Shown: positions 1 through 8,715 of the stretch, in pieces
How the letters are laid out: the number at the start of each line of letters is the position of its first letter
How positions within the stretch are numbered: position 1 is the first letter of the stretch
From: Solobacterium sp.
Lineage (GTDB): Bacteria; Bacillota_I; Bacilli_A; Erysipelotrichales; Erysipelotrichaceae
Length of the DNA: 43,063 bases
Direction: 5' to 3'
Assembly (NCBI GenBank): GCA_017430925.1
Contig: JAFRMA010000084.1
Location: forward strand, 1 to 43,063
Notes under the pieces: generated by a model
Databases searched by the model: none
The model's input: only the letters and a program-made list of their open reading frames with translations
Told to the model about the DNA's origin: nothing
Position numbers and translations under genes: made by a program

Positions 1-1400
1 CCAAGGATACGGTCTGGTGGGCAGACGGAAAGAACGGAAGCGACAACCATATCTGCTCCGAGGAAACATGGGCGGCTGTTAAGGAGCTTGCCGTAAAAGA
101 ACTTTGCGACAAAAAGCTCTATGTTGTCGACGCATTCTGTGGAGCAAACAAGGACACCAGAATGGCTGTCAGGTTTATCATGGAAGTCGCATGGCAGGCG
201 CATTTTGTCCGCAATATGTTTATCAAACCGACCGATGAAGAACTTGAAGATTTCGAACCCGACTTCACAGTATATACTGCTTCAAAAGCAAAAGTAGAAA
301 ACTACAAAGAGCTTGGTCTCAACAGTGAGACCGCCGTCGTATTCAATATAAGCTCCCGTGAACAGGTGATTTTGAACACCTGGTATGGCGGAGAAATGAA
401 AAAAGGCATGTTCTCGATGATGAACTACTATCTGCCTTTAAAGGGTATTGCCGCTATGCACTGCTCTGCCAATACTGATATGAATGGCGAGAACACCGCT
501 ATTTTCTTCGGTCTTTCCGGCACGGGCAAGACAACTCTTTCCACCGATCCGAAACGACTCCTTATCGGTGATGACGAACACGGCTGGGATGACAACGGTG
601 TCTTCAACTTTGAAGGCGGGTGCTACGCAAAAGTTATTAACCTGGATAAAGACTCCGAACCGGACATCTACAACGCAATCAGACGTGATGCGCTGCTGGA
701 AAACGTTACAGTTGACGCAGAAGGCAAATGTGATTTCGCAGATAAGAGCGTAACAGAAAATACACGTGTCTCCTATCCGATCAACCACATCGAAAAGATC
801 GTACGTCCGATTTCCGCAGGTCCTGCTGCAGAGAATGTAATCTTCCTGTCTGCTGACGCATTCGGCGTACTGCCTCCGGTATCCATTCTTACTCCGGAAC
901 AGACACAGTACTACTTCCTCTCCGGCTTTACTGCTAAGCTGGCTGGTACAGAACGTGGCATTACTGAACCTACACCGACATTCAGCGCATGCTTCGGTCA
1001 GGCATTCCTTGAACTGCATCCGACAAAGTATGGTGAAGAACTCGTTAAGAGAATGCAGATGAGCGGTGCCAAGGCATATCTGGTCAACACTGGATGGAAC
1101 GGTACAGGCAAGCGTATCTCCATTAAGGATACACGTGGTATCATTGACGCGATCTTGGACGGTGAAGTCAACAAGGCTCCGACAAAGATGATTCCTTACT
1201 TCAACTTCGAAGTACCGACAGAACTACCTGGTGTCAACCCTGCAATCCTGGATCCTCGTGACACATACGCAGATCCTGCAGAATGGGAAGCAAAAGCGAA
1301 AGACCTCGCAGGAAGATTCATTAAGAACTTCCATAAGTATGAATACAACCCTGCAGGTAAAGCACTTGTTTCTGCCGGTCCTCAGCTCGAAGAAAAGTAA
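1..1400 (+). CDS. pckA: ATP-dependent phosphoenolpyruvate carboxykinase (5'-truncated by window edge)
   Basis: Converts oxaloacetate plus ATP to PEP, CO2 and ADP (or the reverse) in the cytoplasm, linking the TCA acids to gluconeogenesis or, in many fermenters, CO2-fixing succinate formation. The reading frame is already open at base 3 and codes for typical PEPCK sequence ([16 protein letters not shown]) upstream of the first internal ATG at 162, so the true start lies outside the window. Visible signatures are the P-loop [10 protein letters not shown] (near 512-541), the metal/nucleotide motif IGDDEHGW, and the C-terminal [13 protein letters not shown] loop. About 465 codons are present of the usual 520-540. 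It ends in TAA and is followed by a hairpin terminator. It is the only plus-strand gene in the first 20 kb. Confidence 0.97.
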   Translation, partial: KDTVWWADGKNGSDNHICSEETWAAVKELAVKELCDKKLYVVDAFCGANKDTRMAVRFIMEVAWQAHFVRNMFIKPTDEELEDFEPDFTVYTASKAKVENYKELGLNSETAVVFNISSREQVILNTWYGGEMKKGMFSMMNYYLPLKGIAAMHCSANTDMNGENTAIFFGLSGTGKTTLSTDPKRLLIGDDEHGWDDNGVFNFEGGCYAKVINLDKDSEPDIYNAIRRDALLENVTVDAEGKCDFADKSVTENTRVSYPINHIEKIVRPISAGPAAENVIFLSADAFGVLPPVSILTPEQTQYYFLSGFTAKLAGTERGITEPTPTFSACFGQAFLELHPTKYGEELVKRMQMSGAKAYLVNTGWNGTGKRISIKDTRGIIDAILDGEVNKAPTKMIPYFNFEVPTELPGVNPAILDPRDTYADPAEWEAKAKDLAGRFIKNFHKYEYNPAGKALVSAGPQLEEK

Positions 1401-1415
1401 AAAACCACATAAAAA

Positions 1416-1442
1416 CCCGGTTTACACAAACCGGGCTTTTTT
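1416..1442 (+). terminator. Rho-independent terminator of pckA
   Basis: An 8-bp perfect stem (CCCGGTTT/AAACCGGG) with an ACAC loop at 1416-1435 is followed by CTTTTTTT-type sequence. A-rich sequence on the left side means it may also stop the convergent minus-strand hemolysin III gene that ends at 1453. Confidence 0.9.
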
Positions 1443-1452
1443 ATCCTCAGAT

Positions 1453-2133
1453 TTACAGCAGATACTGATAGATACCCCAGAACTGGAAGAATGTACCAAG
1501 CATGCAGAAGATATGAAATACACTGTGCATATAACGGACCTTCTTCCCCAGTCCGTACAGGATTGCTCCAATGGTATACATTACTCCCCCGACAGCAATA
1601 TAGATTATCCCTTGTATACCCATCACCTGGATCAGCTTCGGAATAACCATCACTACAGACCATCCGTTAACCAGATGGCAGATTACTGCAGGAAGCGTAT
1701 ATTTATCGATATTGATACAGGTAAGAATTATTCCGATCAAGGTCACTATCCCCACCCCGGTACACATCAGCCATCCGAGTCTGCCGCCTATACCAAGCAG
1801 CATTGCCGGAATATACGTGCCGTATACCAGCAGAAATACATTACAGTGATCGATGACACGAAGTACTTTCTTCCCTTCCAGATTCGGTGACAACGCATGA
1901 TAGATACAGGAAATCGTATACAGTACGATCATCGTGGAACCATACAGAGATACTGCTGTCTCCGCCAGAACTCCATGAGCTTTTACTACCAACAGCACCA
2001 GTGCCACAATACTGAAAACAGCTCCTATGCCGTGAGAAATCGAATTAAATAGTTCTTCACCAAGTGTATAATCCGGAATCCGAATATTCAGTTTCTTCTT
2101 TTCCCTTACAGGAAGAATTTCATTATTTGTCAT
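1453..2133 (-). CDS. Hemolysin III family membrane protein (PAQR/YqfA type)
   Basis: A 226-residue polytopic membrane protein of the hemolysin III/PAQR family. An N-terminal signature near residues 24-36 (LGEELFNSISHGIG) carries the conserved S-x3-H pattern, and about seven hydrophobic segments follow, with YTISCIYHAL and the late VFHIFCMLGTFFQFW segment supplying the conserved His residues thought to bind zinc in the family. The cellular role in bacteria is unclear; the hemolysin name is historical. The start is supported by GGAGG eight bases before ATG. It converges on pckA and shares its terminator region, and no operon partner follows. Confidence 0.92.
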   Translation of the reverse strand: MTNNEILPVREKKKLNIRIPDYTLGEELFNSISHGIGAVFSIVALVLLVVKAHGVLAETAVSLYGSTMIVLYTISCIYHALSPNLEGKKVLRVIDHCNVFLLVYGTYIPAMLLGIGGRLGWLMCTGVGIVTLIGIILTCINIDKYTLPAVICHLVNGWSVVMVIPKLIQVMGIQGIIYIAVGGVMYTIGAILYGLGKKVRYMHSVFHIFCMLGTFFQFWGIYQYLL

Positions 2134-2212
2134 ATCGGCAGCCTCCTCTCTGTACCTTAATCTTAACAGAAAACATGGTACAGAAATAACACCGAATCTA
2201 AAGATGATATAA

Positions 2213-2452
2213 TCAGAACTTTCTCATCTTTACACCGCAATGCGGGCAGACAGGACGTTCAAAACTGACTTTATACCCGCACTCTGAACAAGTACACTCA
2301 CGCAGATATCTTTTACCGATCACATAAGTATCATCATCTACAGTCTCATGGATCCAGTGCGGAAGACCATTGCGTATCGCTTCCAGAACCGATTCATTTT
2401 TTCCTATTTTTATTCCGCCTTTGCGCAGAACTTCAGTTTCTTTTTCATCCAT
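2213..2452 (-). CDS. Small zinc-ribbon protein of unknown function
   Basis: A 79-residue protein. The C-terminal half has two CxxC knuckles (CTCSECGY and CPHCG, near residues 52-75) typical of a zinc ribbon, preceded by a helical region containing HWIHETVDDDTY. I do not recognise a specific family; small ribbons of this kind often pair with phage-like or RNA-binding functions, but that is inference. The ATG at 2452 is preferred over an upstream in-frame GTG (2461), because AAGGTG lies six bases before the ATG and overlaps the GTG. It lies 13 bases downstream of the transporter gene and probably shares its transcript. Confidence 0.75.
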   Translation of the reverse strand: MDEKETEVLRKGGIKIGKNESVLEAIRNGLPHWIHETVDDDTYVIGKRYLRECTCSECGYKVSFERPVCPHCGVKMRKF

Positions 2453-2465
2453 ATTCAACACCTTA

Positions 2466-3386
2466 TCATAAGATTACATTCAATACATATACCCAAACGG
2501 GAAGTAACGCAATTGACAATACCGTCGTCAGTACGATACAGTTTGCGGCAAATTCCACATCCGCATGGTACTGTTCCGCCAATACCGCTGTCGTTGTCCC
2601 AGCCGGCATCGCCGCCAACAAAACCGATAAACCGACAGCCATAGGATCCAGATGCAGTAATACACAAGGGATCAATACCAATACCGGAATCAGGATCAGA
2701 CGGATAAACGAGAAGAACAGATTAGCTTTCGTTAGCATACCTTTCAACCCTGCTTCTGCCAGAATCATCCCCAGGAACAACATTACCATGGGTGTAGAAC
2801 ATCTCCCCAATCCGGAGAGAAAACTATCTATCCCTGCCGGCACCGGAATCTGTAAAGCCATACGCACAAGCCCGATTTCCAATGCAATAATACACGGATG
2901 TTTCAGGATCGTTTTCAACGCGCTGCCCTTTTCCGCTTGTTCCGCAAAGTAAGATACACCGGCAGACCACATGACGATTCTCTGGGGAATCAGATAGATC
3001 TGACAGTACAACAATCCCGCTGCGCCATATACGCCTTCCGCTACTGCGTTCCCCAGAAATCCTGCATTGGAGCACACTGTGGCATACTGCATCACCGAGC
3101 GTTTATCATGCGGAAGTCTGTTATAGGCATATCTGCTGATCACCGTACACAGTAACTGTGCACCCAGGGATATCAAAAGCACTTGTACAAACTTCTGCAG
3201 TACATCTGTATTCATCTCAATATTAAAAGAATGAATAATATTACAGGGAAGAAGAACATTGATGACCATTTTTGACAATACGGAACGATCGGAAGGTTTC
3301 AGCACATGCATGGCGCAAAGATAATAACCAGCCGCCATTTCCGCAAACATCACAAACTGCAAGATAAACAACTGACTCAAATCCAT
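2466..3386 (-). CDS. AEC family transporter (auxin efflux carrier-like permease)
   Basis: A 306-residue integral membrane protein with about ten hydrophobic segments in the inverted-repeat layout of the AEC/BART superfamily (MdcF, MleP type). These secondary transporters usually move organic acids such as malate or malonate. Recognisable family sequences are VLLPCNIIHSF in the first half and the terminal LAAMPAGTTTAVLAEQYHAD (substrate-helix region) near residues 258-277. The length is normal for the family. The start has GGAAG just upstream. The substrate cannot be told from sequence, and no metabolic neighbour suggests one. Confidence 0.9.
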   Translation of the reverse strand: MDLSQLFILQFVMFAEMAAGYYLCAMHVLKPSDRSVLSKMVINVLLPCNIIHSFNIEMNTDVLQKFVQVLLISLGAQLLCTVISRYAYNRLPHDKRSVMQYATVCSNAGFLGNAVAEGVYGAAGLLYCQIYLIPQRIVMWSAGVSYFAEQAEKGSALKTILKHPCIIALEIGLVRMALQIPVPAGIDSFLSGLGRCSTPMVMLFLGMILAEAGLKGMLTKANLFFSFIRLILIPVLVLIPCVLLHLDPMAVGLSVLLAAMPAGTTTAVLAEQYHADVEFAANCIVLTTVLSIALLPVWVYVLNVIL

Positions 3387-3462
3387 ATACTTCCAAACCC
3401 TGTACTGACTATTCTAGCAGAGTTTACAGGATTAACGAATACTATTTCCTTAAAACTAAAGA

Positions 3463-3615
3463 TCAAACGATTTCACGTTCAAACGTAACAATGATCCCAT
3501 ACCCTTTCGCATGATCCGGAGTTACCGCAATTACACGCCATCCATCCATAGCCAGAAGATTCATCGCCCTCTCAGCTTCCTTAACCATATATACTTCAAC
3601 TCTGTATTCAAACAT
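3463..3615 (-). CDS. DUF4177-like small protein
   Basis: A 50-residue protein starting MFEYRVEVYMVKEAE and ending in a beta-strand-rich tail (GYGIIVTFEREIV). The pattern of an aromatic-rich first strand, a helix ending GW(R/E)V and a final strand FxRE fits DUF4177, whose function is unknown. The ATG at 3615 is chosen over the upstream ATG at 3648 because AGAGGTG sits just before it and the extra residues overlap the neighbouring gene. It is the last gene of a three-gene group with the membrane protein and the predicted ADP-ribosyltransferase. Confidence 0.7.
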   Translation of the reverse strand: MFEYRVEVYMVKEAERAMNLLAMDGWRVIAVTPDHAKGYGIIVTFEREIV

Positions 3616-3625
3616 AATCACACCT

Positions 3626-3943
3626 CTATTTTCTATATTTAGATTCAATCTTCATATACCGAACGACTAACACCAGACATAACGCAACAGTCCCGAGAAC
3701 CGGGAGAATAAACCACGCAGAGTTCTGTTTCAGGAATAAAAACGGCAGGCCAAGAAATTCCATCAGTATCGCAAACCACAGCCAGAGCCGGCTAACTTCC
3801 CTGTTATACTTCTGTACATCTGTCACCTGCGGGGGTTCGCTGTTAGAAAAGAAACCTGCAGGTTTATCCAGTTTACGATCATAAACCGATATACCCAGAA
3901 ATAACGCACTGCAGCCTGTCCAGATAATAAACGCCACAATCAT
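3626..3943 (-). CDS. Small three-TM membrane protein, unknown function (possibly DUF3784-like)
   Basis: A 105-residue protein with hydrophobic segments near residues 1-20, 57-74 and 78-98 and a charged C-terminus (KIESKYRK). A conserved-looking linker GFFSNSEPPQVTDVQKYNRE lies between the first two segments. Similar small proteins occur in Clostridia without assigned function; DUF3784 is my best family guess and is not certain. The ATG at 3943 overlaps the stop of the upstream predicted ADP-ribosyltransferase as ATGA, a classic sign of translational coupling, so the two are probably made together. Confidence 0.72.
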   Translation of the reverse strand: MIVAFIIWTGCSALFLGISVYDRKLDKPAGFFSNSEPPQVTDVQKYNREVSRLWLWFAILMEFLGLPFLFLKQNSAWFILPVLGTVALCLVLVVRYMKIESKYRK

Positions 3944-4731
3944 ACTCCCGATCCTTTCCTGAATTCTTCCAGAAGACAATTCCGCAGATTCTTCTTCCAG
4001 GCAATATATTTTTCCGTATCCTGCACAGAAGGAACTGTTCCTGTGTTAAACGCCTGATATAGCCGTATTCCTGCATTGATACTTTCTGTATCCGGAATCT
4101 TTGTTTCATCCGCAGACCCTGTAATCTGCGCGTATCCGGCAATACGGATATGCGCATTTACCAGTGGAGGATTCCCTTCGGCGTCATGGATCTGTGTGTC
4201 TTCTGCCTGCAAAGGAATCTCCCGAATCTCCAGTGCTAATCCCGGAGGAAGTAAGATCTCCTGTTCCTCTGTTTTCTTATACTCTTCCTTCAGCATCTCC
4301 GCAAACGGGAAACACGGTATACCTGCAGGAATCTCGAACTCAATCAGCGCGATGCCGATACGGTCACCATAGGAGCGGAGGAAACCCCCGGTTGAAGTGG
4401 AAGTAAACGATACCGTACAGCCATGTGCCTTCATCTCCAGATAATCCGCGTATCTTTCTACACGGTAAGACATTCTGGGCTGGCGAAGATTCGGTGTATG
4501 AAACGCACTGAGCAGATTTCTGCACAAATCCATGAGTCTCTCCGGGTCTTCGATGATTGCGGGATTCAGATATTTCTTTTCCGCTGCTCTCCTCTGTTCG
4601 GTACCAATACCATCAAAGAACAGAGAATTGATCGTCACATATGCTTTCGGATCTCCCCAGAAAGGATCCTTACCGCTGACATCTCCTTCATAGTATTTCA
4701 GCGCAAGTAATTGTTTACCGGTCAGTTTCAT
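3940..4731 (-). CDS. Predicted intracellular mono-ADP-ribosyltransferase (R-S-E type)
   Basis: A 263-residue soluble protein without signal peptide. Three spaced motifs match the arginine-specific (CT-like) ADP-ribosyltransferase fold: an Arg in MSYRVERY (about R90), the STS strand CTVSFTSTSTGG (S111-T112-S113), and the ARTT-loop acidic pair KTEEQEILLPPG (E156-x-E158) followed by a strand, as in PF03496-like enzymes. Such enzymes move ADP-ribose from NAD+ to Arg (E-x-E type) of a target, unknown here. The last 85 residues are unassigned. ATG 4731 is preferred to ATG 4743, because GGAGGT lies just before it and the longer start sits in the glnS terminator. It is coupled by ATGA to a small membrane protein. 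The family call rests on motifs only. Confidence 0.72.
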   Translation of the reverse strand: MKLTGKQLLALKYYEGDVSGKDPFWGDPKAYVTINSLFFDGIGTEQRRAAEKKYLNPAIIEDPERLMDLCRNLLSAFHTPNLRQPRMSYRVERYADYLEMKAHGCTVSFTSTSTGGFLRSYGDRIGIALIEFEIPAGIPCFPFAEMLKEEYKKTEEQEILLPPGLALEIREIPLQAEDTQIHDAEGNPPLVNAHIRIAGYAQITGSADETKIPDTESINAGIRLYQAFNTGTVPSVQDTEKYIAWKKNLRNCLLEEFRKGSGV

Positions 4732-4743
4732 CTGTACCTCCAT

Positions 4744-4780
4744 GAAAAAAGAGAAATCCCATGATAAAGATATCTCTTTC
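4744..4780 (-). terminator. Terminator of glnS
   Basis: Read on the minus strand, AAGAGATATC and GGATTTCTCTT form a ten-pair stem with one mismatch around TTTATCAT, followed by TTTTTTC. It lies directly after glnS and just upstream of the next gene's ribosome site, which implies that the ADP-ribosyltransferase group is transcribed separately or by read-through. Confidence 0.75.
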
Positions 4781-4789
4781 TTTCAGATC

Positions 4790-6526
4790 TTATTTCTTAA
4801 AACTGTCTTTTAATGATACGGTACGGTTGAATACCAGATGATCTGCAGAACAGTCTTTGTTATCCAGGCAGAAGAAACCTACACGCATGAACTGGAATGT
4901 CGGCGCTGTTGTCGTGGTGCGGTTTTCCCGGCGGTCGAATTCTTCCGCAACTTCCACCATGGATTTTTCTACCTTACATCCGTTCAGAATCGTCAGACTG
5001 TCCGGGTTCAATGCGTCAAGGAAGTTCTTGTCTGCCGCATCCGGATTCGGATCTGAGAACAGATTATCATATAATCTTACTTCCGCATCCAGGCAGTTCT
5101 CTGAGTCTACCCAGTGAATTGTGGCACCTTTTACTTTTCTTCCATCTGCCGGATTACCGCCGCGGGATTCCGGATCATATTCACAGAATACTTCCACGAC
5201 GTTGCCGTCATCATCCTTGCGGCATCCTGTACAGGTCACCAGATACGCGCCTTTCAGACGTACCTCATTGCCCGGATATAATCTCTTATACTTCGGGATT
5301 GGTGTTTCCAGGAAGTCTTCTTCTTCGATCCACAGATGACGGCTGAACGTAATCGTATGTGTTCCCTGTGTGGGATCTGTCGGGTTATTCTCCACTTCAA
5401 AACTCTCGGACTGTCCTTCCGGATAGTTCGTTACCGTCAGTTTTACAGGATGAAGAACAGCCATGGTACGCTCTGCTGTCTTATTCAGATCATCACGCAG
5501 ACAACGTTCCAGTTCCGCATATTCAATCACATTGGAGTTCTTGGCCACACCGATCGTATCGCAGAAATTACGGATCGAAGCCGGTGTATATCCACGTCTT
5601 CTCAATCCGCAAAGCGTAGGCATACGAGGATCATCCCATCCGGAAACATAGTTCTCTTCCACAAGTCTTCTCAGTTTACGTTTACTCATCACTGTGTGAT
5701 CAATACCAAGACGGGCAAACTCGATCTGACGTGGTTTATGATACGGAATAGACACATTTTCCACCATCCAGTTATACAGAGGACGATGGTCTTCATACTC
5801 CAGGGAACACAGGGAATGTGTAATACCCTCCAGGGCATCCTGAATCGGATGCGCGAAATCATACATCGGATAGATACACCACTTGGTACCCTGACGATGA
5901 TGGTTAATGAAACGTATACGATAGATCACCGGATCACGCATGTTGAAATTACCGCTCGCAAGATCGATCTTAGCGCGCAGAGTCATCTTACCCTCTTCTA
6001 CTTCCCCGTTCTTCATCTTCTCGAATAAACGCAGGTTTTCTTCAATCGGGCGATCACGATACGGAGATCTGGCAGGAGTTGAGGTATCTCCGCGGTATTC
6101 CCGGAATTGTTCCGGTGTCAGCTCACAGACGTAGGCCAGACCCTTTTTGATCAGTTCTACCGCATATTCATAATCCTGATCAAAGTAATCCGAACCGTAG
6201 TAGAAACGATCTCCCCAGTCAAAACCCAGCCAGTGAATATCTTCCTTGATCGCATCGACGTATTCGGTGTCTTCCTTAGCGGGATTGGTATCATCCATAC
6301 GCAGGTTGCACATACCGCCGAACTTCTCCGCCATGCCGAAATCGATGCACAATGCTTTACAGTGCCCGATATGGAGATATCCGTTCGGTTCCGGCGGGAA
6401 ACGTGTATGCACGGTCATCCCCTCAAACTGTCCGCCTTCAGAGATATCTTCCTTTATAAAGTTATAGATAAAATTACGATTTTCATTCTCTTCATCAGTT
6501 AATGTTTTGTTTACTTCTTCTGCCAT
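4790..6526 (-). CDS. glnS: Glutaminyl-tRNA synthetase
   Basis: A class Ic aminoacyl-tRNA synthetase of 578 residues that charges tRNA-Gln directly with glutamine. The HIGH-type motif PPEPNGYLHIGH is at residues 44-55 and the KMSKS-type motif VMSKR at 279-283; the C-terminal half is the usual two-barrel anticodon-binding domain. The length is typical of bacterial GlnRS. Many Firmicutes lack GlnRS and use Glu-tRNA-Gln amidation, so its presence is a mild lineage clue. The start has AAGGAG eight bases before ATG. An extended -10 promoter lies about 50 bases upstream and a hairpin terminator follows, so it seems to be monocistronic. Confidence 0.98.
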   Translation of the reverse strand: MAEEVNKTLTDEENENRNFIYNFIKEDISEGGQFEGMTVHTRFPPEPNGYLHIGHCKALCIDFGMAEKFGGMCNLRMDDTNPAKEDTEYVDAIKEDIHWLGFDWGDRFYYGSDYFDQDYEYAVELIKKGLAYVCELTPEQFREYRGDTSTPARSPYRDRPIEENLRLFEKMKNGEVEEGKMTLRAKIDLASGNFNMRDPVIYRIRFINHHRQGTKWCIYPMYDFAHPIQDALEGITHSLCSLEYEDHRPLYNWMVENVSIPYHKPRQIEFARLGIDHTVMSKRKLRRLVEENYVSGWDDPRMPTLCGLRRRGYTPASIRNFCDTIGVAKNSNVIEYAELERCLRDDLNKTAERTMAVLHPVKLTVTNYPEGQSESFEVENNPTDPTQGTHTITFSRHLWIEEEDFLETPIPKYKRLYPGNEVRLKGAYLVTCTGCRKDDDGNVVEVFCEYDPESRGGNPADGRKVKGATIHWVDSENCLDAEVRLYDNLFSDPNPDAADKNFLDALNPDSLTILNGCKVEKSMVEVAEEFDRRENRTTTTAPTFQFMRVGFFCLDNKDCSADHLVFNRTVSLKDSFKK

Positions 6527-6576
6527 GATCTGTTCTCCTTGACACTCAGACTGCAGTAATATGCATCATGTCACTT

Positions 6577-6585
6577 ATTATACCA
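6577..6585 (-). promoter_or_regulatory. Extended -10 promoter of glnS
   Basis: On the minus strand TGGTATAAT (consensus TGnTATAAT) lies about 50 bases before the glnS ATG. No good -35 box is seen, which fits an extended -10 promoter. No T-box or other leader structure fits in the short leader. Confidence 0.65.
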
Positions 6586-6611
6586 TATTGGCTTATTCAT
6601 TCATCCAGGAA

Positions 6612-7091
6612 CTAACATGTTTCCTGTAACTTGCGGATCATGATATATTCCTCATCATTTTCTTTCAGAGCGGTAAATCCCAGAGATTGATAGAAACATA
6701 CTGCCTGGTTGGCTTTTTGTACGGAGAGAGATACAGCAGAGAATCCCTGGTCCTTAAGACGGTCAAGCATTGCGGACATCAGTTTCTTTCCTGTCCCCTG
6801 TCCGCGGTATTCCTTGTCTACAGCAATCGCAAGGGATGGTGTCTTTTCATCCACATGTCCGTAATCGTTCATGATCCTGGTCCAGACTGCGCCGATGACT
6901 TTTCCGCCTTCTTCCGCCACAAGACACAGGTCTGCCTTACCGGCTCCGAAATCTGTATAGTACAAAGCCAGTTCGGGTTGTTCCAGGATAATCTTATCCG
7001 GAGGTTCCATGCCTTCAGGAATAAATATCGCTTCGTAAAGATAATCCTTCAGGAGTTCGCACTCGTCACGCCTCAACTCACGTATGATCAT
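6612..7091 (-). CDS. GNAT family N-acetyltransferase
   Basis: A 159-residue cytoplasmic acyl-CoA-dependent acetyltransferase. The acetyl-CoA pyrophosphate loop is EYRGQGTGKKLM near residues 94-105, preceded by the family's beta-4 strand LAIAVDK and followed by the strand AVSLSVQKANQAVCFYQSLGF typical of the C-terminal motif. The acceptor is unknown. GGGAG precedes the ATG, and the gene starts three bases after the stop of the upstream nitroreductase, so the pair is very probably one operon. Confidence 0.92.
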   Translation of the reverse strand: MIIRELRRDECELLKDYLYEAIFIPEGMEPPDKIILEQPELALYYTDFGAGKADLCLVAEEGGKVIGAVWTRIMNDYGHVDEKTPSLAIAVDKEYRGQGTGKKLMSAMLDRLKDQGFSAVSLSVQKANQAVCFYQSLGFTALKENDEEYIMIRKLQETC

Positions 7092-7094
7092 CGT

Positions 7095-7865
7095 TTAAAC
7101 TCCCTGCTTTCTGTCACAATGATAGACAGCGTTCAGTACATACTCCTGGTCTTCCCCGTGATCCGGAAATAATTCTCTGCGCATGTGTATACCCTGATGC
7201 TCCAGACATAGGTCCATAAAGCACAGGAATATCCCAAGATCTATGCGGTTATACAGGGATACTTTATCCGCAGGCATAATACCCCTCTTACCCTGTTTCT
7301 TGTACCGGTAAATGTACAAATCTCCTTCATTTCTGACCAGCCATGGCTGTGTATTGCACGCACTCGGTGCATAACGCACTATATCCGTGACACCCTCCAT
7401 GTACGCTCCCTGCCATACTTCTTCTGCCGGTTTTCTCTTGCTTTTGTACATATCTTTCCGGAACTTTGTTTCATCAGTGATCTTTGCCGCAGCGATCATG
7501 ATCACAAACGCCAATCCATTCCGGGTTATTTCCTGTGGTTTACCTATACCAAACCACAATGTCGCAATATTCCTGGATACCAGATACAGATCCAGCTGTT
7601 CACCAAGATAACCGATATTTGCCAGATAATTCTCTTTCTTCTCACTGTAGAGATAGATACAGTATTCTTCACCGCGATTACACCCGGACTCATCTGCCGG
7701 CACAAAACAGATTTCTGTCTTGATTTCAGGATACAGTGGTATGAACTGTTGATATACTTTTTGAATCTCTGTCATATCTTCATCAGTGATTGGTATAATC
7801 TCCAGATTACGAAATAGGTGAAATGACTTTCTCTTGAAAATCATAGGATAAAGACAATGATCCAT
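7095..7865 (-). CDS. Nitroreductase family protein
   Basis: A 256-residue protein related to the putative nitroreductases that start with a short SFR-type FMN-binding stretch (here IFKRKSFHLFR near residues 8-18). The C-terminal half carries VRYAPSACNTQPW (about residues 170-182), a hallmark of the FMN-binding fold. It would reduce nitro or quinone compounds with NAD(P)H, substrate unknown. ATG 7865 is chosen because AGGAGG lies six bases before it; an open frame continues to 7958 but has no such site. It is probably co-transcribed with the GNAT gene that follows. Confidence 0.88.
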   Translation of the reverse strand: MDHCLYPMIFKRKSFHLFRNLEIIPITDEDMTEIQKVYQQFIPLYPEIKTEICFVPADESGCNRGEEYCIYLYSEKKENYLANIGYLGEQLDLYLVSRNIATLWFGIGKPQEITRNGLAFVIMIAAAKITDETKFRKDMYKSKRKPAEEVWQGAYMEGVTDIVRYAPSACNTQPWLVRNEGDLYIYRYKKQGKRGIMPADKVSLYNRIDLGIFLCFMDLCLEHQGIHMRRELFPDHGEDQEYVLNAVYHCDRKQGV

Positions 7866-7941
7866 GGTTATCCTCCTGTCCAGAGAAACTATTACATGAT
7901 TTAAAATATATCTCAAGTAAAAAACAGATCCGGAGACCTGT

Positions 7942-8685
7942 TTATCCTTTATGTTCAAACTCTTCTGTTTCGGGGTTGATTACCAGTTCAAGATCAGCCT
8001 TTCGCGTTTTCTCCAGACATAACCGGACATTCTTCATATCACTGAAATCCACAAACTGAACTGCTTTTTCTCTTGTATTCCCGCTGGCCTCTTTCCTGGC
8101 TATCAGCCGTTCCCTAAGCAAATCTTCTTCTGCCTGTACAGAGATCGTATAATCCGCATATCCGAACAATTCACGCCAACCATCCATATCCAATAACAGA
8201 TAGTTTCCTTCAAGCAGAACGATATCCCCGTCCACAGTAATCACATCTTCTATGGGGTTATGCAGTAATCTGTCATATACCGGCCACAAGCAGGACTTCG
8301 CCACCGTAACTTCTTTCACTTTATCTGTCAGTTTTTCCAGATCAAAGGTAACCGGAGCACCCTTGATTTCAACCATACATATCTCCTGACCCTTCACAGA
8401 TACAGTATGAGATAACAGATATTCCTGCCTGCGGTGAAATCCATCCATACCGATTGCCTGTACTTTTTTCCCGGGAATGACTTCTTTTGCGAGAGTTTCC
8501 AGGAAACTGACCAAGGTGCTCTTTCCGGCACCGGGAGGAGCCGCCAGCATCACCAGAATACGTCTTTTCTTCAAATCATGGATATGTGAAAGATTCTCCA
8601 GCAGAGGAATAAAGATCTCCGTGATGGATTTCTCGCTGAACTGTGCTTTCACATCAATTCCGTTGATATTGACCGTATACTCCAC
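7942..8685 (-). CDS. P-loop nucleoside/sugar kinase-like protein (YggC/FrcK-like)
   Basis: A 247-residue kinase of the uridine kinase/pantothenate kinase superfamily. Walker A is APPGAGKST (residues 49-57). The acceptor and lid regions include GMDGFHRR and WPVYDRLLHNPIED, and the strand DIVLLEGNYLLLD matches YggC/fructose-transport kinase relatives. The phosphoacceptor is not known. The start is a GTG at 8685 preceded by GGGAGAAG. It sits downstream of the TraX-like gene with a 30-base gap, probably in the same transcript. Confidence 0.85.
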   Translation of the reverse strand: MEYTVNINGIDVKAQFSEKSITEIFIPLLENLSHIHDLKKRRILVMLAAPPGAGKSTLVSFLETLAKEVIPGKKVQAIGMDGFHRRQEYLLSHTVSVKGQEICMVEIKGAPVTFDLEKLTDKVKEVTVAKSCLWPVYDRLLHNPIEDVITVDGDIVLLEGNYLLLDMDGWRELFGYADYTISVQAEEDLLRERLIARKEASGNTREKAVQFVDFSDMKNVRLCLEKTRKADLELVINPETEEFEHKG

Positions 8686-8715
8686 AGTACTTCTCCCTTA
8701 TAACGTTTTAAGCAG

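Noticed and set aside
1231..1890. 219-residue plus-strand frame crossing the pckA terminator
   Set aside because: Runs out of frame through the pckA end, through a strong terminator, then antisense to hemolysin III.
5336..6028. 230-residue plus-strand frame antisense to glnS
   Set aside because: Antisense shadow of a complete GlnRS gene, with low-complexity composition.
6527..6611. T-box riboswitch upstream of glnS
   Set aside because: The leader is only about 45 bases from the -10 box to the start codon; no room for a T-box structure.
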